Below are positions 35,792 through 45,437 of a stretch of DNA of 60,997 nucleotides, piece after piece. The stretch spans positions 1 to 60,997 of the forward strand of contig JAEEJK010000072.1 of assembly GCA_016281815.1 (NCBI GenBank), read 5' to 3'. Origin of the DNA: Prevotella sp. Lineage in GTDB: Bacteria; Bacteroidota; Bacteroidia; Bacteroidales; Bacteroidaceae. How positions within the stretch are numbered: position 1 is the stretch's first letter; each line of letters begins with the position of its first letter. A program made the translations under genes and the position numbers. Below the pieces are notes generated by a model. The model saw only the letters and a program-made list of their open reading frames with translations, was not told the DNA's origin and searched no databases.

Positions 35792-36849
35792 TGTTTTTTG
35801 ATCCAGTTGACGATCCATTCACCGACCTCTTTCGTGCCGTAATGCGCACCACCCTCCACCTGAATCTCTGGTGTGCGCACATTGGCATCAAGGCTGGCGT
35901 CCACAGCGTTTCGCACCATCTGTCCCTCCTCGTTCAGACCGAAATATTCGAGCATCATTGCCACGGAGAGAATCTGCGCCAGAGGATTGGCAATGTTCTT
36001 TCCGGCAGCCTGCGGCCAAGAGCCATGAACGGGTTCAAAGACCGGTGTGTCCTCACCCGTGGAAGCCGACGGCAGCAATCCCATCGATCCCGAGATGCAA
36101 CTACCCTCATCCGTCAGGATATCGCCAAACGTATTCTCCGTCACGATAACATCGAAGAACGTCGGTTCGGCAATCATTCTCATCGATGCATTGTCCACGA
36201 ACATATAATCGACCTGCACGTCAGGATATGCCGGTTCCATCTCCTTGGCAATCTGCCGCCACAACCGGCTCGATGCCAGGATATTCGCCTTGTCGACCAC
36301 TGTAAGGTGATGATGGCGGCGGCGGGCATACTCGAAGCCCACTTTCAGGATGCGCTCAATCTCAGGACGGGTGTAGTAGTTGGTGTCATAAGCCTTGTCA
36401 TTGTCCTGATATTTCTCTCCGAAATACATGCCTCCAGTCAATTCGCGGATGCAAACGAAATCCGCACCCTCCACGAGTTCTGTTTTCAGCGGACTTTTGT
36501 GAAGCAGGCATTTGAAAGTCTGCACGGGTCGGATATTGGCAAACAGTCCGAGCCCCTTTCGCATGGCAAGCAGCCCCTGTTCAGGTCTCACCTTTGAGGT
36601 GGGGTCATTGTCATATTTCGGGTCGCCCACCGCTGAGAAGAGCACGGCATCTGCTTTTTTGCAGATTTCGAAAGTCTTCTCTGGGAAAGGGTCGCCCACT
36701 ACGTCGATGGCATGAGCACCACAGATGGCCTCTGTATACTCCACCTCATGTCCGAATTTTTCGGCGATGGCATCCATGACGGCCACGCCCTGTTTCATGA
36801 TCTCTGGTCCTATACCGTCGCCAGAGAGAACGGCTATTTTCAGTTTCAT
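35788..36849 (-). CDS. leuB: 3-isopropylmalate dehydrogenase
   Basis: A 353-residue NAD-dependent decarboxylating dehydrogenase that makes 2-oxoisocaproate in leucine synthesis and also acts on methylmalate in the citramalate route to isoleucine. Motifs include GDGIGPEIM, the substrate-binding [12 protein letters not shown], the catalytic Lys in VDKANIL, and [19 protein letters not shown]. It is separated from the upstream synthase gene by a 9-base repeat array. Confidence 0.96.
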   Translation of the reverse strand: MKLKIAVLSGDGIGPEIMKQGVAVMDAIAEKFGHEVEYTEAICGAHAIDVVGDPFPEKTFEICKKADAVLFSAVGDPKYDNDPTSKVRPEQGLLAMRKGLGLFANIRPVQTFKCLLHKSPLKTELVEGADFVCIRELTGGMYFGEKYQDNDKAYDTNYYTRPEIERILKVGFEYARRRHHHLTVVDKANILASSRLWRQIAKEMEPAYPDVQVDYMFVDNASMRMIAEPTFFDVIVTENTFGDILTDEGSCISGSMGLLPSASTGEDTPVFEPVHGSWPQAAGKNIANPLAQILSVAMMLEYFGLNEEGQMVRNAVDASLDANVRTPEIQVEGGAHYGTKEVGEWIVNWIKKQ

Positions 36850-36862
36850 AATTTTGAGATAT

Positions 36863-36952
36863 AGATGCTTTAGATGGGATAGATGAAATAGATATTATAG
36901 ATGCTATAGATATTATAGATGTTATAGATGTTATAGATGAAATAGATGGGGA
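36863..36952. repeat. Tandem array of ten 9-base AGATnnnnT units
   Basis: Ten exact-length 9-base units share AGAT at positions 1-4 and vary at positions 5-8; nine end in T. The array fills almost the whole spacer between leuB and the upstream synthase gene. Confidence 0.9.
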
Positions 36953-36953
36953 A

Positions 36954-38516
36954 TTATTGGCTTTCCTCGAAGATATTGAGCATTCGGAGGGTTGCCTTGA
37001 TGGCCGCCTCCGTCTGGTCGGCATCGAGTCCTCTGGTTCTGATGACCTTGTCGCCGTTGCGCCATGTGATGACCGTCTGGACAAGGGCGTCGGTGCGGCC
37101 TCCCGGCGGGATGGTAACGGCATAGTTGGCCAGGATGGGGAAAGTGCGACCAAGATTGACCTTATAGATTTTCCTCAAGGCCTTGACGAAAGCGTCATAC
37201 TGTCCGTCACCTGTCGATTCAGCGGCATATTGGCTGCCGTTGATTTCCACCTTGATGCTGGCAATGGGTTTCAGTCCATAGGTGGAAGTGACCATGTAAC
37301 TAATCAGTTTTACCTTCTCCTCGGGCGTGGTATGCTTGAGCACGTCATTGACGATATAGGGAAGGTCGTCCTGTGTGACGATTTCCTTGCGGTCACCCAG
37401 TTCGGTGATTCGTTTCGTCACCTTGTTCATCTGCTCAGGAGTCAGTTGCAGTCCCAGTTTCTGCAAGTTGAGTTCGATATTCGCCTTTCCGCTCGTCTTG
37501 CCCAGCGCATATTCCCGGCTCCTGCCGAAACGTTCCGGCACCAATGCGTTGCAGTAGAGATTGTCCTTGTTGTCGCCATCGGCATGCACGCCCGCCACCT
37601 GGGTGAAGACATTGTCACCCACGATGGGTTGGTTGGGAGCCACGGCGATGCCGCTGTATTCCTCCACGAGTCGGCTGATATCGTTGAGTTTCTCCTCCCG
37701 GATATTGGTCCGTGCTTCGAACTGGTCGCGGAGAATGACCTGCACGCTCGCCAGGGGAGCGTTTCCGCAGCGCTCACCGAGTCCGTTGACCGTCACATGC
37801 AGTCCCTTTGCCCCACACAGCACAGCCGCCAAGGAGTTGGACACCGCGAGGTCGTAGTCATTATGCGCATGGAAGTCGAAATGCACTTCTGGGTACCGTC
37901 TTCTCATCTTTCGGAAGAAGTCAATCACCTGCAAGGGATTGGTGATGCCCAGTGTGTCGGGCAGCATGAACCGTCGGATGGGCGTTCTCACCAGTTTATC
38001 CATCATGGTGTAGATGTACTCCGGAGAGTCAGACATGCCGCTGCTCCAATCCTCGAGATAGATATTCACCGCGATGTCCTTGGAATCCGCATAGTCTATC
38101 GAGCGCATGATGTCATCCAGATGTTCTTCCGGTAACTTTCCCAACTGGTTTCTGCAATGTTTGAGCGAGCCTTTGGCCAGCAAGTTGATGACACGCCCTC
38201 CACAGTCGGCTATCCAATCTATCGACTGATGGTCGTCGACGAAACCCAGCACCTCCACCTTGTGGAGCATTCCCTCATTGGCAGCGTAGTGGGTGATCAT
38301 CTTGACAGCGTCTTTCTCACCCTCCGACACCTTTGCCGATGCCACCTCCATGCGGTCGACGTTGAGGTCATCGAGCAGCATCCTCGCTATCATGAGTTTC
38401 TCATGGGGCAGGAAAGACACGCCGCTGGTCTGTTCCCCATCGCGGAGGGTAGTGTCCATGATTTCGATGAACGGATGCTTGAGCGGCTGCGTGATCAGTT
38501 GTTCTGGCGTTCCCAT
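36954..38516 (-). CDS. 2-isopropylmalate/citramalate synthase family enzyme (second synthase of the operon)
   Basis: A 520-residue alpha-acyl-transferase of the LeuA/CimA family: [12 protein letters not shown] with the metal site, FDFHAHNDYDLAV, NGLGERCGNAPL, and a C-terminal LeuA regulatory domain (about 385-515). The operon already has a canonical leuA, and this protein is clearly divergent from it. The best guess is therefore (R)-citramalate synthase, which condenses pyruvate and acetyl-CoA toward 2-oxobutyrate and isoleucine. The isoleucine-rich leader of the operon supports that role. It starts 22 bases inside the leuD gene. Confidence 0.88.
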   Translation of the reverse strand: MGTPEQLITQPLKHPFIEIMDTTLRDGEQTSGVSFLPHEKLMIARMLLDDLNVDRMEVASAKVSEGEKDAVKMITHYAANEGMLHKVEVLGFVDDHQSIDWIADCGGRVINLLAKGSLKHCRNQLGKLPEEHLDDIMRSIDYADSKDIAVNIYLEDWSSGMSDSPEYIYTMMDKLVRTPIRRFMLPDTLGITNPLQVIDFFRKMRRRYPEVHFDFHAHNDYDLAVSNSLAAVLCGAKGLHVTVNGLGERCGNAPLASVQVILRDQFEARTNIREEKLNDISRLVEEYSGIAVAPNQPIVGDNVFTQVAGVHADGDNKDNLYCNALVPERFGRSREYALGKTSGKANIELNLQKLGLQLTPEQMNKVTKRITELGDRKEIVTQDDLPYIVNDVLKHTTPEEKVKLISYMVTSTYGLKPIASIKVEINGSQYAAESTGDGQYDAFVKALRKIYKVNLGRTFPILANYAVTIPPGGRTDALVQTVITWRNGDKVIRTRGLDADQTEAAIKATLRMLNIFEESQ

Positions 38517-39085
38517 TCTTCTATTTTGTTGGTGTTTTGCAACAAGAAGTCAATATCGTCGAGTCCGTTGATGAGACAATGCTTCTTATATCCGTTGATT
38601 TCGAAATGCTCGCTCTCTCCTGTCTCGAGATTGGTCACCGTCTGCTGTGGCAGATTCACCTCCACTCTTGTCTTCGGGTTGTCGCTGATGCTTTGGAAGA
38701 GTTGTGCAAGGAATGGTTCCGACACCACGACCGGCAGGACGAAATTATTGAGTTCGTTGTTTTTGTGGATGTCTGCAAAAAAGGAACTGATAACCACCCT
38801 GAATCCATATCCGGCGATGGCCCATGCGGCATGCTCTCTTGAAGAACCCGAACCGAAGTTCTTGCCTGCGACGAGGATGCACCCCCCGTATGCGGGATTG
38901 TTGAGCACGAAGTCTTTCTTGGGCGACCCATCCTCATTGTATCTCCAGTCACGGAAGAGGTTGTCGCCGAATCCCTTCTTGTCGGTGGCCTTCAGAAACC
39001 GTGCCGGTATGATCTGATCGGTGTCGACATTCTCCAAAGGCAGCGGCACGCAGGTACTGGTAATGATATCAAATTTCTGTTTCAT
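38495..39085 (-). CDS. leuD: 3-isopropylmalate dehydratase small subunit
   Basis: A 196-residue aconitase-swivel-fold subunit that pairs with LeuC to isomerise 2- to 3-isopropylmalate (and citramalate to methylmalate). Motifs include NVDTDQIIPARFLK, GKNFGSGSSREHAAWA and the C-terminal NGLDDIDFLL. It follows leuC by 12 bases and overlaps the next synthase gene. Confidence 0.96.
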   Translation of the reverse strand: MKQKFDIITSTCVPLPLENVDTDQIIPARFLKATDKKGFGDNLFRDWRYNEDGSPKKDFVLNNPAYGGCILVAGKNFGSGSSREHAAWAIAGYGFRVVISSFFADIHKNNELNNFVLPVVVSEPFLAQLFQSISDNPKTRVEVNLPQQTVTNLETGESEHFEINGYKKHCLINGLDDIDFLLQNTNKIEEWERQNN

Positions 39086-39097
39086 TGTCGTATGGAT

Positions 39098-40492
39098 TTA
39101 AATCAGGTCTCTTGGATCAGTAATGACACCCGTGACTGCTGCAGCGGCAGCCGTGAGCGGACTCACCAGCAGCGTCCTTGCGCCAGGTCCCTGTCTCCCC
39201 TCAAAGTTGCGGTTGCTGGTCGACACGCTGTATTTCCCTGCCGGCACCTTGTCATCATTCATGGCGAGACAGGCTGAGCAGCCAGGTTGACGGATCTCGA
39301 AACCCGCTTCCCGGAGCACCTTGTCGATGCCCTCCTCACGGATTTGCTTGTCGACCGCCCAACTGCCCGGCACGAGCCATGCCGTGACGTCAGCGGCTTT
39401 TTTACGCCCCTTCACTAGGGAAGCGAAGGCACGGAAATCCTCTATGCGCCCGTTGGTGCAAGCGCCCAGGAACACATAGTCGATTTTCTTTCCCAACAGC
39501 CTCTCCCCAGGATTGAATCCCATGTAGCGCAGTGATTTGGTGAACGAAGCCCTTGCCTTCTCATCTATTTGCGATATGTCCGGGATATTCTGAGTGATGC
39601 CGATGCCCATCCCTGGGTTGGTGCCGTAGGTGATTCTGGGTTCAATGTCTTTCGCGTCAAAGGAGAGTTCACGGTCGAAAACAGCATCGTCGCCGCTTCT
39701 GAGGGTTTTCCAGTAGGCCAAAGCCTTGTCCCATTCCTCCCCCTTGGGTGCGTACTCCCTACCCTTGACATACTCAAAGGTTTTCTCATCAGGAGCCACC
39801 ATGCCTCCTCGGGCTCCCATCTCGATGCTGAGGTTGCAGAGCGTCAGCCTGCCCTCCATCGACATATCGCGCACGACATCTCCCGCATACTCCACGAAAT
39901 AACCTGTTGCTCCCGATGTGGTGAGCCGGGCCATGAGAAACAGTGCCACATCCTTTGCGGTCACCCCCTTGCCCAATTTTCCATTGATGCTGATACGCAT
40001 GGTCTTCGGCTTCTGCTGCAGGATGCACTGCGAGGCCAGCACCATCTCCACCTCGGAGGTACCGATGCCGAAGGCCACAGCCCCCATCGCGCCATGCGTC
40101 GACGTATGAGAGTCACCACAGACGATGGTCATCCCTGGGAGCGAGAGTCCTTTCTCTGGTCCCACGACATGGATAATGCCGTTGTCGGGCGACATCATAC
40201 CGAAATAGTTGAGCCCGAACTCCCGGCTGTTGCGCTCGAGAGCATCCACCTGCGCCTTGGAGACGGGGTCTGCGATGGGTTTGTCCTGGTCATGAGTCGG
40301 TGTGTTGTGGTCGGGCATGCAATAGATCTGCTTCGGGCGGAAGCATCTCAGTTTTCTCTCCCTCAAGCCGTCGAAGGCCTGGGGTGTGGTGACCTCATGG
40401 CAGTAGAGTCGGTCGATATACAGTTGGGTGGGACCATCCTCCACCACCTGCACCACATGCCGGTCCCATATCTTGTCAAACAGCGTGTTCAT
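39098..40492 (-). CDS. leuC: 3-isopropylmalate dehydratase large subunit
   Basis: A 464-residue [4Fe-4S] aconitase-family subunit. Iron-sulfur ligands are seen as Cys in [11 protein letters not shown] and in [12 protein letters not shown]. The active-site region [15 protein letters not shown] is intact. The ATG at 40492, four bases after the leuA stop, gives the family-typical [14 protein letters not shown]; longer upstream readings would overlap leuA. Confidence 0.96.
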   Translation of the reverse strand: MNTLFDKIWDRHVVQVVEDGPTQLYIDRLYCHEVTTPQAFDGLRERKLRCFRPKQIYCMPDHNTPTHDQDKPIADPVSKAQVDALERNSREFGLNYFGMMSPDNGIIHVVGPEKGLSLPGMTIVCGDSHTSTHGAMGAVAFGIGTSEVEMVLASQCILQQKPKTMRISINGKLGKGVTAKDVALFLMARLTTSGATGYFVEYAGDVVRDMSMEGRLTLCNLSIEMGARGGMVAPDEKTFEYVKGREYAPKGEEWDKALAYWKTLRSGDDAVFDRELSFDAKDIEPRITYGTNPGMGIGITQNIPDISQIDEKARASFTKSLRYMGFNPGERLLGKKIDYVFLGACTNGRIEDFRAFASLVKGRKKAADVTAWLVPGSWAVDKQIREEGIDKVLREAGFEIRQPGCSACLAMNDDKVPAGKYSVSTSNRNFEGRQGPGARTLLVSPLTAAAAAVTGVITDPRDLI

Positions 40493-40496
40493 CGTG

Positions 40497-41996
40497 TCAG
40501 TTTTTGAATTTGTTGATACAGTCGATATAAGCCTCCACCGATGCTGTGACGATATCAGTATTGGCACCAAAACCATAGTATAATCCGCCGTTGTATTCCA
40601 CCTGCATGTGCACCTTGCCCACATCATTGGAACCCTTTGAGATGGCCTGTATGGTAAATTCCTTGAGAGTCATCTTCTTCATGATGATTTTCTTCAGCGC
40701 ATTGATAGCCGCATCCACCGGTCCGTTTCCTGTCGATGCCGCCTCGAATTTCTGTCCGCTGATATCCAGTCCTATGCTTGCCACACTTCTTACCCCCATG
40801 CCAGTGGTCACCTGCAGGTAATCAAGTTGCACGGCATGTGCCTCGGCGGTGTCCGCTCCTGCCAGCATAAGGATGTCAGCATCGGTAACTTCTTTTTTCT
40901 GGTCAGCCAGTTTGAGGAACTTTTGGTAAATCTTGTCGATGCGTCTATCTTCATCGATATTGACGCCCAACACGCCCAATCTGTATTTGAGAGCCGCACG
41001 TCCAGACCTTGCGGTCAGCACGATAGAGTTGTCATCGAGTCCGATATCCTTGGGGTTGATAATCTCGTAGGTGTCTGCATTTTTGAGCACACCATCCTGA
41101 TGTATACCACTGGAGTGAGCAAAGGCATTTCTTCCGACAATGGCCTTGTTGGGCTGAACCGGCATATTCATGAGGCTCGACACCATACGGCTTGCCGGAT
41201 AGATTTGCATGGTGTTGATATTGGTGTCGATACTGAGATTCTTGTGGCATTTGAGAATCATGGCAATCTCCTCCAACGAAGTGTTTCCTGCCCTTTCTCC
41301 GATGCCGTTGATGGTCACCTCCACCTGTCTTGCCCCATTGATGATGCCACTGAACGTATTGGCCGTGGCCAACCCCAAGTCATTGTGGCAATGAGTAGAA
41401 ATAATTGCTTTGTCGATGTTGTCGACATGCTCCATGAGGTATTTGATTTTTGCCCCATATTCCTCGGGCAGACAATATCCCGTGGTATCTGGGATATTGA
41501 CCACGGTGGCCCCAGCCTTGATGACCGCCTCGATCACCCTTGCGAGGTATTCATTCTCGGTGCGCCCGGCATCCTCGGCATAGAACTCCACATCCTCGAC
41601 ATACTTTTTGGCATATTTCACCGCCGCCACAGCGCGCTCGATGATTTCCTCCCTGTTGGAGTTGAACTTATACCTGATGTGCATGTCACTTGTTCCAATG
41701 CCCGTGTGAATTCTCTTCCGCTTGGCATATTCCAATGACTTGGCAGCCACGTCGATGTCATGCTCCACTGCCCGTGTGAGGGCGCAGATGGTGGGCCATG
41801 TGACTGCCTTTGAGATTTCGATGACGGAGTTGAAATCTCCAGGACTTGAGACAGGGAATCCTGCCTCGATGACATCCACGCCGAGTTTCTCCAGTTGCCG
41901 TGCCACCTGTATCTTCTCAACCGTGTTGAGTTGGCATCCGGGCACCTGTTCTCCGTCCCGCAGCGTCGTGTCGAAAATGAATAACCTATCGTTCAT
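40497..41996 (-). CDS. leuA: 2-isopropylmalate synthase
   Basis: A 499-residue enzyme that condenses acetyl-CoA with 2-oxoisovalerate as the first step of leucine synthesis. The N-terminal barrel carries [13 protein letters not shown], the metal-binding [13 protein letters not shown] and [15 protein letters not shown] LeuA dimer/regulatory domain (about 385-495) would bind leucine for feedback inhibition. It is the first gene of the operon and lies behind an attenuator leader (42027-42170). Confidence 0.95.
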   Translation of the reverse strand: MNDRLFIFDTTLRDGEQVPGCQLNTVEKIQVARQLEKLGVDVIEAGFPVSSPGDFNSVIEISKAVTWPTICALTRAVEHDIDVAAKSLEYAKRKRIHTGIGTSDMHIRYKFNSNREEIIERAVAAVKYAKKYVEDVEFYAEDAGRTENEYLARVIEAVIKAGATVVNIPDTTGYCLPEEYGAKIKYLMEHVDNIDKAIISTHCHNDLGLATANTFSGIINGARQVEVTINGIGERAGNTSLEEIAMILKCHKNLSIDTNINTMQIYPASRMVSSLMNMPVQPNKAIVGRNAFAHSSGIHQDGVLKNADTYEIINPKDIGLDDNSIVLTARSGRAALKYRLGVLGVNIDEDRRIDKIYQKFLKLADQKKEVTDADILMLAGADTAEAHAVQLDYLQVTTGMGVRSVASIGLDISGQKFEAASTGNGPVDAAINALKKIIMKKMTLKEFTIQAISKGSNDVGKVHMQVEYNGGLYYGFGANTDIVTASVEAYIDCINKFKN

Positions 41997-42026
41997 ATTT
42001 TATTATATATGGTAATATCCTCCAAC

Positions 42027-42065
42027 AAAAAAGCCTTTCACACTCCTGGAAGTGAGAAAGGCTTT
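42027..42065 (-). terminator. Attenuator terminator upstream of leuA
   Basis: On the minus strand AAAGCCTTTC pairs with GAAAGGCTTT over ten bases. An upper CACT/AGTG stem and 6-base loop top it, and a run of six T follows. It lies about 30 bases before the leuA ATG, so read-through is needed for expression. Confidence 0.9.
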
Positions 42066-42109
42066 ATGTTGTCGCAGCATCTATTACCTGCACACCTTAT
42101 CACTTCCAG
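42046..42109 (-). promoter_or_regulatory. Antiterminator pairing in the leuA leader
   Basis: On the minus strand CTGGAAGTGA (42109-42100) is perfectly complementary to TCACTTCCAG (42055-42046). The second segment is the upper part of the 5' arm and loop of the terminator, so the two structures exclude each other. The first segment lies in leader codons 21-24. Confidence 0.8.
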
Positions 42110-42170
42110 CCGCATGATGCAGTCGGATGCTAATGATAATGCTAATAATAGAAATGCTTTGATTGTTCAT
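42084..42170 (-). CDS. Isoleucine-rich leader peptide of the leu operon
   Basis: A 28-codon frame starts ATG at 42170 and ends TAA at 42084. It reads MNNQSISIISIIISIR and continues LHHAAGSDKVCR, with seven Ile among codons 6-15 but only one Leu and one Val. It precedes a mutually exclusive antiterminator and terminator. Ribosome stalling at the Ile codons would leave codons 21-24 free to form the antiterminator. A ribosome reaching the stop would cover them and allow termination. This is a classical translation-coupled attenuator, here tuned to isoleucine. Confidence 0.85.
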   Translation of the reverse strand: MNNQSISIISIIISIRLHHAAGSDKVCR

Positions 42171-42220
42171 TGAAATCTGTTGTTGATGAGGTTTCTTGCC
42201 TCAATTTTTTAAATCGGTGG

Positions 42221-42228
42221 CAAAATTA
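42221..42228 (-). promoter_or_regulatory. leu operon -7 promoter element
   Basis: TAATTTTG on the minus strand. Transcription would start near 42214 and give a leader of about 218 bases before leuA. The rest of the 326-base gap to the next gene (42229-42322) holds only a short AACGG/CCGTT inverted repeat near 42300. Confidence 0.6.
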
Positions 42229-42322
42229 TACATTTAGATGCAACGGAGCAAATAATTTGCCATTTTTTTGCCTCATTTGGTTTCGGATTATCATATTTTA
42301 ACGGAAACCGTTTGAAATTTGT

Positions 42323-43018
42323 TCATAAAAGGGAGCGGATGAGGAACCAGATGACAGGTACGAGGAGTGCCGGCAACAAGTTGAGCGTGCGGCAGTCCTT
42401 CAACTGGAGCAGGGAGAGACCACTGCCCGTTATCAGCAAACCGCCCACTATCAGGAGTTCAGCCATCAATGCATCACTGATAGCCGAGGCAGAGATATGT
42501 GCCACCACCCAAAACATGCCCTGCCAACAGAAAAGAACGGGAGCCGCCAATATCATCCCGATGCCATAGGTGGATGCGAACACCATAGATGACACAAAGT
42601 CGAGTGTGGCATTGGTGAAGAGGAAGGTGTGGTCGCCCTTCAGGGCTGAGATGACAGGCCCCAACATCGACAATGGACCGATGCAATAGAGCAAGATGGC
42701 TGTGGCAAGGCCATCGGCAAGGCGGTTTTTCTTGCCTTTTCCTTGTTTTGAGTATTTGTCCACAAGGCGTTTGAAATGTCCGTCTATATCCAGGGCCGTA
42801 CCCACAACGCCTCCCACCGCCAGTGAGACAATGAAAAGCACCGGGTATTCCGACTGGCTGAAATGCGATATGGTGGCATTCAGGCCGATGGCCAGTGACG
42901 CCAGTCCCAAACCCGTATAAAGCACTTCCTTATACTTGTCCTTGATGCCACGGTGAAGAAGTGCTCCAATGACACCTCCCACGATGATGGTGGCAGTGTT
43001 GACGATGGTTCCTATCAT
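42323..43018 (-). CDS. DUF554 family integral membrane protein
   Basis: A 231-residue protein with about six or seven membrane helices and the family start MIGTIVNTATIIVGGVIGAL, plus GLGLASLAIGLNA and CIGPLSMLGPV. DUF554 (YdfK/YqgA-like) proteins are inner-membrane proteins of unknown function, possibly transporters. The SGNH hydrolase gene ends 17 bases upstream, so the two are probably co-transcribed. Confidence 0.9.
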   Translation of the reverse strand: MIGTIVNTATIIVGGVIGALLHRGIKDKYKEVLYTGLGLASLAIGLNATISHFSQSEYPVLFIVSLAVGGVVGTALDIDGHFKRLVDKYSKQGKGKKNRLADGLATAILLYCIGPLSMLGPVISALKGDHTFLFTNATLDFVSSMVFASTYGIGMILAAPVLFCWQGMFWVVAHISASAISDALMAELLIVGGLLITGSGLSLLQLKDCRTLNLLPALLVPVIWFLIRSLL

Positions 43019-43035
43019 AAAATATGTGTTGAGCC

Positions 43036-43710
43036 TTATCTCCGCATGGCCCCGAGCACCTGCTGAGCGATGGATTTCATTCCTTTCTCTGAAGGATGCC
43101 CATTGATCTTATGGATATCTTTCAATGCTATACAGGGAACTTGATAGTGCTTGCAGATGGTCTGACAGGACTCATTGATGTCATCACGCAACTCCGAGTT
43201 AAGTATGAAATAGAGTTCCACATTGGGGTATCTGTTGATGAGATGTTGGAGCATATAGGCCATAGCCGGTCGGAAGGTATAGAAATCTGCCTTTGTCCAA
43301 CCGCTGTATTTATACTCCCCGACGGGTTCGCCCGCCCAACTGTCGTTGGTCGCTCCGAAAATGAGGATGACATCGGGGTTGCCCAGGTTGTCCATTCTCG
43401 TGATGAAGGATCGGTCGGAATAGTCGTTGCCGTCATAGCCGCGATATCCTATCGTACTTCCGCTGTATGAGTTGTTCACACAAAGTTTGTAGCCGCCTTC
43501 CTTGGCCACCTGCCACCACCAGGTCTCAGTGACATCGTCGACATCGGTTTTGCTGCCGTTTTCCTCATAATACCACATTTCATTGGTAGAGGGTGTCACA
43601 TAGCCCTCAAAGGTGGAGTAAGAGTCGCCCAGGACCGAGATGGATGGTTTTTGGGCACATGCGCTCAGGGAGCACAATAATGAAAGGGAAAGGATTTTGA
43701 GATAGTGCAT
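43036..43710 (-). CDS. SGNH/GDSL-family hydrolase lipoprotein
   Basis: A 224-residue lipoprotein (lipobox LSAC, lipidated Cys17) with an SGNH esterase fold. The nucleophile Ser is in SVLGDSYSTFEG, the oxyanion Gly in YSGSTIG, the Asn in FGATNDSW and the catalytic His in NGHPSEKG. It is probably a carbohydrate esterase acting at the cell envelope or on glycans; the acyl substrate is unknown. Confidence 0.88.
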   Translation of the reverse strand: MHYLKILSLSLLCSLSACAQKPSISVLGDSYSTFEGYVTPSTNEMWYYEENGSKTDVDDVTETWWWQVAKEGGYKLCVNNSYSGSTIGYRGYDGNDYSDRSFITRMDNLGNPDVILIFGATNDSWAGEPVGEYKYSGWTKADFYTFRPAMAYMLQHLINRYPNVELYFILNSELRDDINESCQTICKHYQVPCIALKDIHKINGHPSEKGMKSIAQQVLGAMRR

Positions 43711-43748
43711 GATTGTAGGGATTATTGGTGATGGGGGGGAGAGATATA

Positions 43749-43793
43749 CTAGAAAAACTAGATGATCTAGAGATTCTAGGAACCCTAGTACTT
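43749..43793. repeat. Tandem array of five 9-base CTAGnnnnn units
   Basis: CTAG recurs at 43749, 43758, 43767, 43776 and 43785, always 9 bases apart, with unrelated five-base spacers. It fills the spacer after dnaB and before the SGNH hydrolase gene. Confidence 0.85.
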
Positions 43794-43794
43794 A

Positions 43795-45309
43795 TCAGAA
43801 GGGGGAATCAGGTGGGGGCGTAGGACCGAGCGGGTCGTCGATATCAATATTGTTCATTTTAGAGCCGATGATCTCGCCGCCCTCTGTAGGAGGCACATAG
43901 GTGTCCTCTGGGTTGGCGAATCTCGTATATTGACCACGGAAATGAAGGAGCACATCACCCACGGCACCCTTACGGTGTTTGGCGATGATAATCTGTGCCA
44001 TACCATGCAGGTCATTGCCCTGCTCGTCGTGATAGATGTGGTAGTATTCCGGCCGGTGCACAAAGATCACCATGTCGGCATCCTGCTCGATGGCTCCCGA
44101 CTCGCGGAGGTCGCTCAGTTGCGGCCGTTTGCCGTCGTTGGAGTCGCGCTGCTCTACCGAGCGGTTAAGTTGCGAGAGTGCGATGATGGGGATATCCAAT
44201 TCCTTGGCCAGCCCCTTGAGTGAGCGGCTGATGGTAGACACCTCCTCCTGGCGGTTGCCGAAGCGCATGCCGTTGGCGTTCATCAACTGCAGGTAGTCTA
44301 TCATGATGATTTGCACGCCTTTCTCCTTCACCAACCTTCTTGCCTTGGTGCGCAGTTCGAAGATGGAGAGGCCCGGTGTGTCATCAAGATAGAGCGGAGC
44401 GCCATCGAGTTTTCGGATATTCTTGTCGAGACGTGCCCATTCCGCATCATTGAGTTGTCCGTTCATCACCTTTTTGCTGTCGATCTCACAGGTGTTGGAT
44501 ATGAGACGGTTGACCAACTGCACGTTGCTCATCTCGAGCGAGAAGAAAGCGGTGGGCACGCGGTTGTCGACAGCGATATTCTTGGCGATGGAGAGCGCAA
44601 ACGATGTTTTTCCCATGGCAGGACGCCCAGCGAGGATGACGAGGTCGCTCTTTTGCCATCCCGAGGTCATCTCATCCAATTTGGTGAAACCGCTGGGCAC
44701 ACCCGTCAAACCGCCGGTATTGGCAGCCGCCAACTGCATGATCTCCACAGCCCTTTTGACGATGGGATCTATCTGCGTATAGTCCTGCCTCATATTCTTC
44801 TGCGAGAGTTTGAAGAGTTGGCCCTCCGCTTCCTGCATCACCACTTCGATATCGTTGCTCTCATCAAAAGCCTTGGTCTCGATGTCGCTGCTGAAAGAGA
44901 TGAGTTCCCTGGCAAGGAATTTCTGTGCGAGGATGCGCGCATGATACTCCACATGGGCAGAGGAGGCCACGGGTGCCGTGAGTTCATAGACATACATCTC
45001 GCCCCCCACTTCCTCGAGAGTTCCGTCGCGCTTGAGTTGTTCGGTGACAGTGAGCATGTCTACGGGATGCTCATTCATGCTGAGCGTCTGAATGGCGGAA
45101 AACACCTTTTGGTTGCGGGGTTCATAGAAGGTCTCTGGATGAAGGATCTCACTCACTACAGTAAAGGCATCCTTGTCGATCATCAGCGCTCCGAGCACCA
45201 GGCGCTCAGTCTCAAGTGACTGCGGGGGCAGGTGTCCCAATCCTGTGTCTATAGGAGTAACTGCGGATTTTCTTTTCAGACTGTTTTTGGGGGTATTGTT
45301 GTCGGGCAT
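43795..45309 (-). CDS. dnaB: Replicative DNA helicase DnaB
   Basis: A 504-residue hexameric replication-fork helicase. The N-terminal primase-interaction domain (PQSLETERLVLGALMIDKDAF) is followed by a RecA-type core with Walker A GRPAMGKTS, Walker B IIMIDYLQLM and the arginine-finger region ALSQLNRSVEQR. There is no intein. The promoter element lies at 45353-45360. Confidence 0.97.
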   Translation of the reverse strand: MPDNNTPKNSLKRKSAVTPIDTGLGHLPPQSLETERLVLGALMIDKDAFTVVSEILHPETFYEPRNQKVFSAIQTLSMNEHPVDMLTVTEQLKRDGTLEEVGGEMYVYELTAPVASSAHVEYHARILAQKFLARELISFSSDIETKAFDESNDIEVVMQEAEGQLFKLSQKNMRQDYTQIDPIVKRAVEIMQLAAANTGGLTGVPSGFTKLDEMTSGWQKSDLVILAGRPAMGKTSFALSIAKNIAVDNRVPTAFFSLEMSNVQLVNRLISNTCEIDSKKVMNGQLNDAEWARLDKNIRKLDGAPLYLDDTPGLSIFELRTKARRLVKEKGVQIIMIDYLQLMNANGMRFGNRQEEVSTISRSLKGLAKELDIPIIALSQLNRSVEQRDSNDGKRPQLSDLRESGAIEQDADMVIFVHRPEYYHIYHDEQGNDLHGMAQIIIAKHRKGAVGDVLLHFRGQYTRFANPEDTYVPPTEGGEIIGSKMNNIDIDDPLGPTPPPDSPF

Positions 45310-45352
45310 AAAATCAGAAAGGTTTGAAGTATCGGTTCTCTTTTTGGGAGTG

Positions 45353-45360
45353 CAAAGATA
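45353..45360 (-). promoter_or_regulatory. dnaB -7 promoter element
   Basis: TATCTTTG on the minus strand, 44 bases upstream of the dnaB ATG. Confidence 0.6.
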
Positions 45361-45437
45361 GTGAAAGGTGAGCGGAAAGCAAAATAAATCATCATGAAAA
45401 ATTTCCCCAATCTTGGTCTGATCCTACTGACAGGATT

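Noticed and set aside
36957..38135. Long plus-strand open frame opposite the second LeuA-family synthase (392 codons)
   Set aside because: It lies entirely antisense to a well-supported gene and shows no protein family features.
42001..42170. leuA leader as a T-box or metabolite riboswitch
   Set aside because: No T-box sequence or known aptamer was recognised. The Ile-rich peptide with competing hairpins explains the structure fully.
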